Assembly: GCA_945980015.1 (NCBI GenBank)
Contig: CAMFQI010000093.1
Span: 1-5,751, forward strand
DNA length: 5,751 nucleotides
Direction of reading: 5' to 3'
DNA from: an uncultured Eubacterium sp.
Lineage (GTDB): Bacteria > Bacillota > Clostridia > Oscillospirales > Acutalibacteraceae
Part shown: positions 1 to 5,081 of the stretch, in pieces
Layout: the number at the start of each line of letters is the position of its first letter
Numbering within the stretch: the stretch's first letter is position 1
Notes under the pieces: model-generated
Told to the model about the DNA's origin: nothing
What the model saw: the letters and a program-made list of their open reading frames with translations, nothing else
Databases searched by the model: none
Made by a program: the position numbers and the translations under genes

Positions 1-902
1 ACGCTGAAGCCCGAAATATCGGCGCCTGCATTGTTATAAAACTTATAAGAAGCAAGCGCATATGTTCCGACAATCGGAACAAGCTCGCCGAATATCGAGC
101 CTGTCATACTGAAAAAGAAAAGCTTTTTTCCGTACGTCTTTATTATTCTTACATTATCGTCAACAGCTCTTTGGTAATTGCGAAGCATAACGCCGAAAAT
201 ATTTGAGCATCTAACGTCCTTAGAAAAATCCTTTAGAAAAACTGTTCTTTGGGCATACGCTTTTATTCTATTATTTGAGGTCATAGAGAGGTCTTTTTTG
301 TAAATCAGCTTACTCTTTATTATCTCGACGACAAAGACAATCGAAACAGGCGCAAGAAAAATCAAATACGCTTTATCAATTGTCGCAACAACTCCAACAA
401 TTAATATCAATGAAAGAAGATTTGCAATTACTCTTGCAAACTGCAAGCAATATCCGAGAAAGAAGCCGCTGTTCAAAATATCGGTAGCCCTCTTATAGCT
501 ATCGTAGAAAACAGGGTCCTCGTAGCAGGCGACGTCAACCTCCGACGCCTTTTTGAAAATCATATTATTAAGACCCTTAAAAACCCTTTTTGCCGAAACA
601 TTAAGCAAATAATCGCATCCAACAACTATCAACTCATTAAGCATTGAGAGTCCGACAAAAGCAAGCAGTATTTTTACATAATAGCTAAACGAAGCATTTC
701 CCTCAATGAGCGAAAGCAGTACCTTCAAAAACAAAACTGCCTGAAAGAAATTCACGAAAACGAAATAAGAGGTCTGTGCAAAAACTGCGGCAGGCATTAT
801 AACCTTGTCGGATTTATACATTATTTTTGCGGCGTATAAAATATTTTTTACAACAGGAACCTTTACGTCCTCGTGCAAGGGCACCCATCTTCCCTGCGGC
901 AT
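1..902 (-). CDS. ABC exporter-type transmembrane protein, N-terminal part (partial, runs off left edge)
   Basis: An open frame runs from ATG at 902 to the left edge without a stop, giving 300 residues. It is rich in hydrophobic helices at roughly residues 35-66, 75-98, 155-176, 178-196 and 262-286. It carries the segment EVDVACYEDPVFYDSYKRA (about 121-139), which resembles the cytoplasmic loop after TM2 in clostridial fused ABC exporters of the MsbA/MdlB type. A second amphipathic stretch, FLKDFSKDVRCSNIF (about 222-236), fits the next coupling region. From these I infer the membrane domain of a lipid, peptide or drug exporter; no Walker motifs are visible because the expected C-terminal ATPase lies beyond position 1. 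The start is supported by AGAAGGTGAG placed 3 nt upstream and by a promoter at 941-969. It is transcribed divergently from htpG. The substrate cannot be told from this sequence. Confidence 0.8.
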   Translation of the reverse strand, partial: MPQGRWVPLHEDVKVPVVKNILYAAKIMYKSDKVIMPAAVFAQTSYFVFVNFFQAVLFLKVLLSLIEGNASFSYYVKILLAFVGLSMLNELIVVGCDYLLNVSAKRVFKGLNNMIFKKASEVDVACYEDPVFYDSYKRATDILNSGFFLGYCLQFARVIANLLSLILIVGVVATIDKAYLIFLAPVSIVFVVEIIKSKLIYKKDLSMTSNNRIKAYAQRTVFLKDFSKDVRCSNIFGVMLRNYQRAVDDNVRIIKTYGKKLFFFSMTGSIFGELVPIVGTYALASYKFYNNAGADISGFS

Positions 903-940
903 ATTCTCACCTTCTGTTACTAAATTACAATATACACTAC

Positions 941-969
941 ATATTATCACAAGGCTGAATTTTTTTCAA
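941..969 (-). promoter_or_regulatory. Putative sigma-A promoter for the ABC transporter gene
   Basis: Read on the minus strand, TTGAAA (969-964) is followed after 17 nt by TAATAT (946-941), about 38 nt before the ATG at 902. The -10 is preceded by TGTGA, which may help as an extended element. The match to consensus is moderate and the region is AT-rich, so this is a prediction. No operator was recognised. Confidence 0.45.
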
Positions 970-1013
970 TCAAAACGACACAATTTGCAAAATTAAAATC
1001 GTCACAAAAGGTA

Positions 1014-1041
1014 TTGACATTTGGAAAATAAAGGCTATAAT
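1014..1041 (+). promoter_or_regulatory. Sigma-A promoter of htpG
   Basis: TTGACA at 1014-1019 and TATAAT at 1036-1041 both match consensus exactly, with a 16-nt spacer. Transcription would start near 1048, within the left arm of the CIRCE operator, so bound HrcA would block this promoter directly. The leader before the htpG start codon would be about 50 nt. Confidence 0.85.
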
Positions 1042-1046
1042 TAGAA

Positions 1047-1073
1047 TTAGCACTCACAAGTGTAGAGTGCTAA
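1047..1073 (+). promoter_or_regulatory. CIRCE operator (HrcA binding site)
   Basis: The sequence is TTAGCACTC, nine bases, GAGTGCTAA: a perfect 9-bp inverted repeat identical to the known CIRCE consensus. HrcA binds this element and represses heat-shock genes, classically groES-groEL and hrcA-grpE-dnaK. Here it overlaps the transcription start and 5' leader of htpG, so htpG is predicted to be induced when HrcA loses activity during protein-folding stress. Confidence 0.96.
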
Positions 1074-1096
1074 TTTGCAAAAAGGATATGATTTTT

Positions 1097-2977
1097 ATGA
1101 AGAAAAAACAATTTAAGGCAGAGTCGAAGAAGCTGCTTGATATGATGATTAACTCAATTTACACGCACAAGGAAATCTTTTTGCGTGAGCTGATATCCAA
1201 CGCAAGCGACGCTATCGACAAGCTGTATTTCAGGTCGCTCACTGACGACAGCGTAAAAATGAACCGTGACGAATTTTGCATTATGCTCGACATTGACAAG
1301 GAAAACAGAACGCTCACAATTTCGGACAACGGTATCGGTATGACTGCCGAAGAGCTTGAAAGCAATCTCGGAACAATTGCAAAAAGCGGCTCGTTCAATT
1401 TCAAAAACGAAAATGCAGACAACGAAAATGCCGAGGACATTTCGGTTATCGGTCAGTTTGGCGTAGGCTTTTACAGTTCGTTTATGGTTGCCGACAAAGT
1501 TGAGGTTGTTTCAAAGGCGTTTGGCGAGGAAAAGGCTAACAAGTGGGTTTCTTCGGGTGCAGACGGTTACACAATAGAGGAATTTGAAAAGGAAAACGCA
1601 GGCACCGTAATCACTCTGCACATTAAAGAAGACACGGAAAACGAGCATTATTCCGACTATTTGGAGCAGTACAAGATTGACGAGCTTGTTAAGAAATACA
1701 GCGACTATATTCGTTATCCTATCAAAATGGAAATGAGCCATCAGGTGCCCGACAAGGATAAGGAGGGCGAATACATCACAGAGGTAAGCGTTGAAACGCT
1801 CAACTCTATGATTCCGCTTTGGAGAAAATCAAAGAGCGAAATTAAGCCGGAGGAATACAACGAATTCTATAAGGAAAAATTTATGGATTACAGCGACCCG
1901 CAGCTTGTTATTCACTCCAAGACAGAGGGACAGGCTACCTTTAATTCGCTTATGTTCATTCCTGAAAATCCGCCATATGATTTTTATTCAAAGGAATACG
2001 AAAAGGGCTTACAGCTTTATTCAAACGGCGTGTTGATTATGGACAAATGCGCCGACCTGCTCCCCGATTATTTCAGCTTTGTAAAGGGTCTTGTGGACAG
2101 CGCAGATTTGAGCCTCAACATCAGCCGTGAAATGCTTCAGCACGACCATCAGCTTAAAATAATCGCAAAGGCTATTGACAAAAAAATCAAAAACGAGCTT
2201 AAAAAATTACTCAACAACGACAGAGAGAAATACGACAAGTTCTTCTCCACCTTCGGCACACAGCTCAAATACGGCGTTTATGCAAACTACGGTATGGAAA
2301 AGGACGGCTTGAAGGATTTGCTTGAGTTCAAGAGTTCAATGTCGGACGGCTACACAACGCTTAAGGAATATGTTGAAAGAATGGCTGACTCGCAGGAAAG
2401 CATTTATTATGCCTGCGGTGAAAGTGTTGAAAAAATCGCACTTCTTCCTCAGCTTGAGGCAGTAAAGGAAAAGGGCTACGAGGTGCTTTACTGCACGGAT
2501 GAAATAGACGAATTTGCTATTCAAATGCTTATGGAATACGAGGGCAAGCACTTTGCTAATATCTGCAAGGACGACATTGACCTTTCAACAGACGCAGAAA
2601 AGGAAGCTATTAACAAAAAGAACGAGGATTCAAAGGAGCTTCTTGATAAAATAAAGAATGTTTTGGGCGACAAGGTAAGCGCCGTAAAGTTCTCAAACAA
2701 GCTCGGCTCGCACCCTGTTTCAATCTCGGCTCAGGGCTATGTTTCACTCGAAATGGAAAAGGTGTTCAGTCAGATGCCCGGCGCAAATCAAGGTATGAAA
2801 GCACAGCTCGTGCTTGAAATCAACTCCGAGCACCCGATTGTAGAAAAGCTTGAAAACGCCGACGACGAGCAGCTCAAAAAATATGTAACTCTTCTGTATT
2901 CAAGCGCGAGACTTATTGCAGGACTTGACATAGAAAACCCAACGCAGTTCAGCGACTTGATTGCAGAAATGATGTAA
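1097..2977 (+). CDS. htpG: Molecular chaperone HtpG (bacterial Hsp90)
   Basis: A 626-residue cytosolic, homodimeric, ATP-driven chaperone that helps remodel non-native proteins, acting with the DnaK system. The N-terminal GHKL ATPase domain shows ELISNASDA (31-39; catalytic Glu31, Mg-binding Asn35), SDNGIGM (76-82; nucleotide-binding Asp77), GTIAKSGS (92-99) and the lid segment GQFGVGFYSSF (119-129). The middle domain has PLW (240-242), LYSNGVLI (307-314) and NISREMLQ (341-348), whose Arg344 and Gln348 correspond to the ATP-contacting middle-domain residues. A C-terminal dimerisation domain follows from about 490 and, as in all bacterial HtpG, there is no MEEVD tail. ATG 1097 is chosen because AAGGA lies 10 nt upstream and the protein then begins MKKKQFKAESKK as in relatives; a GTG at 1067 lies inside the CIRCE operator, and the ATG at 1088 is 1 nt from the AAGGA. 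The gene ends in tandem TAA TAG. It is single and full length. Confidence 0.98.
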   Translation: MKKKQFKAESKKLLDMMINSIYTHKEIFLRELISNASDAIDKLYFRSLTDDSVKMNRDEFCIMLDIDKENRTLTISDNGIGMTAEELESNLGTIAKSGSFNFKNENADNENAEDISVIGQFGVGFYSSFMVADKVEVVSKAFGEEKANKWVSSGADGYTIEEFEKENAGTVITLHIKEDTENEHYSDYLEQYKIDELVKKYSDYIRYPIKMEMSHQVPDKDKEGEYITEVSVETLNSMIPLWRKSKSEIKPEEYNEFYKEKFMDYSDPQLVIHSKTEGQATFNSLMFIPENPPYDFYSKEYEKGLQLYSNGVLIMDKCADLLPDYFSFVKGLVDSADLSLNISREMLQHDHQLKIIAKAIDKKIKNELKKLLNNDREKYDKFFSTFGTQLKYGVYANYGMEKDGLKDLLEFKSSMSDGYTTLKEYVERMADSQESIYYACGESVEKIALLPQLEAVKEKGYEVLYCTDEIDEFAIQMLMEYEGKHFANICKDDIDLSTDAEKEAINKKNEDSKELLDKIKNVLGDKVSAVKFSNKLGSHPVSISAQGYVSLEMEKVFSQMPGANQGMKAQLVLEINSEHPIVEKLENADDEQLKKYVTLLYSSARLIAGLDIENPTQFSDLIAEMM

Positions 2978-2982
2978 TAGGG

Positions 2983-3085
2983 ATAATTAATAATTTCACG
3001 GGAGGTCGATAATGCCCTCCCCTACAATGTGTTTATGAAACAATTTCGTAGGGGGATTTGTGTTTCGCCTCCCGTTATTATTTAT
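2983..3085. repeat. MITE-like palindromic element with terminal inverted repeats
   Basis: About 103 bp folds back on itself. The outer ends ATAATTAATAA (2983-2993) and TTATTATTTAT (3075-3085) pair at 10 of 11 positions. CGGGAGG (2999-3005) pairs with CCTCCCG (3068-3074), CCCCTAC (3019-3025) with GTAGGGG (3048-3054), and TGTTT (3030-3034) with AAACA (3038-3042) around an ATG loop. No coding frame is present. It begins 5 bp after the htpG stop codons, so the RNA hairpin could act as a 3'-end barrier for the htpG transcript. I recall similar GGGAGG...CCCTCCCCTAC repeats from gut Clostridia, but have not verified this. Confidence 0.7.
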
Positions 3086-3112
3086 GTTAGTCAAGAGCGG
3101 AATTAACCAACC

Positions 3113-3158
3113 TTTGTTTGTCAACACAAGGAACCGTCCCTGTGCATACGCAAACAAA
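3113..3158. repeat. REP-like hairpin with GGAACCGTCCCTG core
   Basis: An outer perfect 8-bp inverted repeat, TTTGTTTG (3113-3120) and CAAACAAA (3151-3158), encloses an inner hairpin. In it CACA (3125-3128) pairs with TGTG (3141-3144) and GG (3130-3131) with CC (3138-3139), around the loop region AACCGT. The core CACAAGGAACCGTCCCTGTG resembles short palindromes that I recall as widely scattered in Bacillota and sometimes linked to IS200/IS605-type or REP-associated tyrosine transposases. No transposase is present in the window. It is best viewed as a non-autonomous repeat; assignment to a family needs a genome search. Confidence 0.55.
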
Positions 3159-3159
3159 T

Positions 3160-3325
3160 CAAGGCGAAGCCTTGTATAGCATCAATTCCGCAAGAATTGC
3201 ATATCATCAACACGCAGTGTTGCATCTCATCAAGCCGCAGGTAATACAGCCTTCGGCTGATGATATGCGCCTACGGCGATGATATACACGCTGACGCGTG
3301 ATGATATGCCAAGCCTGCGGCTTGG
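3160..3325. repeat. Ordered array of short hairpins with conserved 8-nt spacers
   Basis: Seven intact small hairpins and one degraded one stand in a row. Perfect stems: CAAGGC/GCCTTG (3160-3174), CAATTC/GAATTG (3183-3199), CAACAC/GTGTTG (3208-3222), CAGCC/GGCTG (3247-3259), CGCC/GGCG (3268-3278), CACGC/GCGTG (3287-3300) and CCAAGCC/GGCTTGG (3309-3325). Loops are 3-5 nt, often GCA, TGC or TAC. Each spacer is exactly 8 nt: TATAGCAT, CATATCAT and CATCTCAT on the left, then ATGATATG, ATGATATA and ATGATATG on the right, which is the reverse complement form. Orientation flips around 3231-3246, where a decayed unit (CAAGCCGCAGG...) sits. Stem sequences differ but stay self-complementary, which suggests selection or copying of structure. 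Function is unknown, and it is not a CRISPR array. Confidence 0.8.
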
Positions 3326-3328
3326 ATA

Positions 3329-3371
3329 AAAAAAGAAGTAACTTTTGTCTTCCAAAAGTTACTTCTTTTTT
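3329..3371. terminator. Bidirectional intrinsic terminator shared by htpG side and tRNA-Leu
   Basis: A perfect 19-bp stem (3329-3347 with 3353-3371) has a 5-nt loop, TCTTC. The core is GAAGTAACTTTTG with its complement, and A/T runs at the base give about six T on the plus strand and seven T on the minus strand. It can therefore end transcripts from either side. On the minus strand it starts at the terminal A of the tRNA-encoded CCA, so it directly ends tRNA-Leu transcription and possibly sigE read-through. On the plus strand it would stop anything passing htpG and the repeat block. Confidence 0.9.
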
Positions 3372-3455
3372 GGTGCACCTGACAGGAATCGAACCTGCAC
3401 ATCTCTCGATACTAGATCCTAAATCTAGCGCGTCTGCCAGTTCCGCCACAGGTGC
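3371..3455 (-). tRNA. tRNA-Leu (anticodon UAG)
   Basis: An 85-nt class II tRNA with the 3' CCA encoded. The acceptor stem GCACCTG (3455-3449) pairs perfectly with CAGGTGC (3381-3375), followed by discriminator A3374 and CCA. The anticodon stem CTAGA/TCTAG encloses the loop TTTAGGA, giving anticodon TAG at 3421-3419. That decodes leucine CUN codons, chiefly CUA and CUG. A long variable arm follows (about 3411-3400), as expected for tRNA-Leu. The T arm is GCAGG-TTCGATT-CCTGT. It has its own predicted promoter at 3468-3496 and ends against the bidirectional terminator. Confidence 0.97.
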
Positions 3456-3467
3456 CTAACGGTGTAT

Positions 3468-3496
3468 ATGATATCACAGGTTTTTAGAAAATGCAA
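3468..3496 (-). promoter_or_regulatory. Predicted promoter of tRNA-Leu
   Basis: On the minus strand TTGCAT (3496-3491) and TATCAT (3473-3468) are separated by 17 nt, with the -10 ending 12 nt before the tRNA 5' end at 3455. The position and spacing suit an independent tRNA promoter downstream of sigE. No terminator hairpin is visible between the sigE stop and this site, so sigE transcripts may also run into the tRNA. Confidence 0.6.
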
Positions 3497-3504
3497 GGGA
3501 GAAA

Positions 3505-4206
3505 TCAAAAAAGTTTGAAGCTGTTTTCCATTTCTTTTTTTATTTTTGCAAGGATTCGTTTTTCGAGGCGGGAAATATAGGACTGGGATATGCCGAGCTC
3601 ATCGGCGAGCTGTTTTTGGGTATGAGCCTTACAGCCGTTCATACCGAAGCGCTGATACATAATATTGCGCTCCTTTTCGGGAAGCGAGCCAACGACCTTG
3701 CGAAGCAGCTTCTTTTCGTCGTCATATTCGATATTTTCGCTTATTTCATCAGGCTCGGTACCAAGAACATCACGTAAGGTAAGCTCGTTACCGTCCCAAT
3801 CGGTGCTTAGCGGCTCGTCGAACGACATCTCAATTTTTGAGTTCGATGACTTACGCAAAAACATCAGTATTTCATTTTCGATACATCTTGAGGCATAAGT
3901 TGCGAGCTTGATATTTTTTGAATAATCAAAGGTGTTTACAGCTTTCATAAGACCTATTGTGCCGATAGAGACGAGGTCCTCGGTTGTAACATTGGGACAT
4001 TCAAACTTGCGTGCGATATAAACAACGAGGCGCAGATTATGAATAATCAAAAGCTCCTTATTTGTTTCGTCACCGCAGGCAAGCTCATTTACTATCTTTT
4101 CCTCCTGCTCCTTAGTCAGAGGCGGCGGGAGAGTATCGGGACCGTTAATATAAAAGCAGGTGTTCCTCTTGAATATTTTAAGCAAAAATGAGATTAGCTT
4201 TTTCAT
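3505..4206 (-). CDS. sigE: RNA polymerase sporulation sigma factor SigE (pro-sigma-E)
   Basis: A 233-residue sigma-70-family factor that directs early mother-cell gene expression after asymmetric septation. The N-terminus MKKLISFLLKIFKRNTCFYING is the hydrophobic, basic pro-sequence that tethers the inactive precursor to the membrane. By alignment from memory with the B. subtilis VYYIGG site, cleavage by SpoIIGA would fall near Phe18-Tyr19, giving a pro-peptide shorter than the 27 residues of B. subtilis. Then come the conserved LPPPL (26-30), region 2 (about 54-119, with NLRLVVYIARKFE, DLVSIGTIGLMKAVNTF and KLATYASRCIENEILMFLR), the linker DEPLSTDWDGNEL (130-142), and region 4 with the HTH QLADELGISQSYISRLEKRI (199-218). 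The ATG at 4206 has an AAAGG ribosome binding site that touches the spoIIGA stop codon, implying coupled translation. sigG, often next in other Bacillota, does not follow. Confidence 0.97.
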   Translation of the reverse strand: MKKLISFLLKIFKRNTCFYINGPDTLPPPLTKEQEEKIVNELACGDETNKELLIIHNLRLVVYIARKFECPNVTTEDLVSIGTIGLMKAVNTFDYSKNIKLATYASRCIENEILMFLRKSSNSKIEMSFDEPLSTDWDGNELTLRDVLGTEPDEISENIEYDDEKKLLRKVVGSLPEKERNIMYQRFGMNGCKAHTQKQLADELGISQSYISRLEKRILAKIKKEMENSFKLF

Positions 4207-4218
4207 AAAATCGACCTT

Positions 4219-5016
4219 TCAAACAGACAAAATATTATAGCTTAGCAGAGCTGAATAGCTTTCATTTTTAATATTCTCGGACAATGCAACATAGGCGTTT
4301 TCGATAACCTCCTCACCCTTTGAGGATTTCAAAACAATCTTATCGGGCTTAAAGGCAACAAGAAGTCCGTTACCGTTTACGGAATTTACGGGTACATAGC
4401 GGAAGCTTTCAATTTCAAAATTGATTTTTGATTTATCAACAACAATCACGGGCGAATTAGAAAACGGCTCACGAAGATTGTTGCCTGTATCCAAAAATGC
4501 AAGCATAGTTGAGCAATTACCTTTATACTCAATTTTCAGGGTATAGATTTCCTTTTTTGAAAGCAGACGGTCATATATTCTTATTACAACGCAGGAAAGC
4601 AAATATGACGCAAGAGCACAAACAATAATCATACCTGCCGAGAGGTCAAAATAAATCACCGAATTATTCACCGCAATAAAGCCAAGCTCAAAGACAAAGC
4701 AAACTGCAATCGTTACGCCCAAAACAATAATGCTTGAAAAATAGAAAATTAAAACTGATTTTATGTACTGCGTCAACCTATGAAAGCTGAATGCCACAGC
4801 GACAATAACAAGGCTTGAAGCAATTTTCAGCAAAGCACTTAGAAGCTCATTTACACCGTCGCAGAATATAATCAACGAATATGCCGCACCGATGATTGAA
4901 GCTATAACAAAGCGAATGGGAGTTGCTCGCTTTTTAGTGAGCTTTGCGGTAATTTCGAGAAGCACGAATGTCAAAAGAAAATTGAGCATCAACAAAACAT
5001 CAACATAAATTACAAT
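4219..5016 (-). CDS. spoIIGA: Sigma-E processing peptidase SpoIIGA (membrane aspartic protease)
   Basis: Cleaves the pro-sequence of SigE at the septal membrane. With the start proposed here it has 265 residues. There are five hydrophobic helices at about 4-21, 34-51, 57-78, 86-113 and 125-148, matching the five-span topology known for SpoIIGA. A cytoplasmic protease domain follows with AFLDTGNNLREP, whose Asp176-Thr-Gly is the aspartic-protease catalytic motif (Asp183 in B. subtilis). The tail SALLSYNIL is the usual end. No ATG, GTG or TTG in frame lies between the upstream stop (TAA, 5043-5041) and the conserved N-terminus [I]VIYVDVLLMLN, which lines up with the MKIYLDV start of B. subtilis SpoIIGA as I recall it. 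ATT at 5016 lies 7 nt after AGGGGG, so it is taken as start. Otherwise TTG 4995, TTG 4992 or ATG 4989, all without a good ribosome site, would remove 7-9 conserved residues. It is followed by sigE after 12 nt. Confidence 0.93.
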   Translation of the reverse strand: MVIYVDVLLMLNFLLTFVLLEITAKLTKKRATPIRFVIASIIGAAYSLIIFCDGVNELLSALLKIASSLVIVAVAFSFHRLTQYIKSVLIFYFSSIIVLGVTIAVCFVFELGFIAVNNSVIYFDLSAGMIIVCALASYLLSCVVIRIYDRLLSKKEIYTLKIEYKGNCSTMLAFLDTGNNLREPFSNSPVIVVDKSKINFEIESFRYVPVNSVNGNGLLVAFKPDKIVLKSSKGEEVIENAYVALSENIKNESYSALLSYNILSV

Positions 5017-5023
5017 AAAAATA

Positions 5024-5029
5024 CCCCCT
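5024..5029 (-). promoter_or_regulatory. Ribosome binding site that points to an ATT start of spoIIGA
   Basis: AGGGGG on the minus strand is the only purine-rich Shine-Dalgarno candidate upstream of spoIIGA. It sits 7 nt before ATT 5016, the normal distance, but about 28 nt before the first conventional start codon (TTG 4995). Placement therefore favours the ATT. Confidence 0.6.
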
Positions 5030-5039
5030 GTGCGATTTG

Positions 5040-5072
5040 ATTATAAATCACAAAGAGAGTAAATTTTGTCAA
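5040..5072 (-). promoter_or_regulatory. spoIIG-type promoter with long spacer and Spo0A-box-like overlap
   Basis: On the minus strand TTGACA (5072-5067) and TATAAT (5045-5040) are both perfect but lie 21 nt apart, not the usual 17. B. subtilis spoIIG has the same feature: consensus elements with about 22-nt spacing, read by sigma-A RNA polymerase only with phosphorylated Spo0A bound near the -35. On the opposite strand TGTCAAA (5067-5073), within TTTTGTCAAAAAA, matches the Spo0A box TGTCGAA at 6 of 7 positions and overlaps the -35. Transcription would start near 5033, about 17 nt before the proposed spoIIGA start. The -35 begins 10 bp after the ppiB stop. Confidence 0.7.
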
Positions 5073-5081
5073 AAAAGATAA

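Noticed and set aside
805..996. 63-residue plus-strand frame
   Set aside because: It lies antisense to the start of the ABC transporter gene and its promoter, has no ribosome binding site and no recognisable domain.
1067..1096. Earlier GTG start for htpG adding MLICKKDMIF
   Set aside because: The GTG is part of the CIRCE right arm and lacks a Shine-Dalgarno sequence. ATG 1097 has AAGGA at 10 nt and fits the family N-terminus.
1159..2551. Three minus-strand frames inside htpG (1159-1440, 1511-1741, 2336-2551)
   Set aside because: They are shadows of a highly conserved coding gene on the other strand, without ribosome sites or family resemblance.
3160..3325. Possible CRISPR array
   Set aside because: Repeat-like 8-nt spacers alternate with 11-17-nt self-complementary units. 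CRISPR repeats are longer and identical, with non-palindromic spacers of about 30 nt, and no cas genes are present.
3207..3449. 80-residue minus-strand frame starting MAELADALDLGSS
   Set aside because: This is the well-known false protein made by translating a tRNA-Leu gene and its trailer; the frame covers the tRNA, the terminator and part of the hairpin array.
3665..3898. 77-residue plus-strand frame
   Set aside because: Antisense shadow of sigE, rich in serine from reverse-complemented codons.
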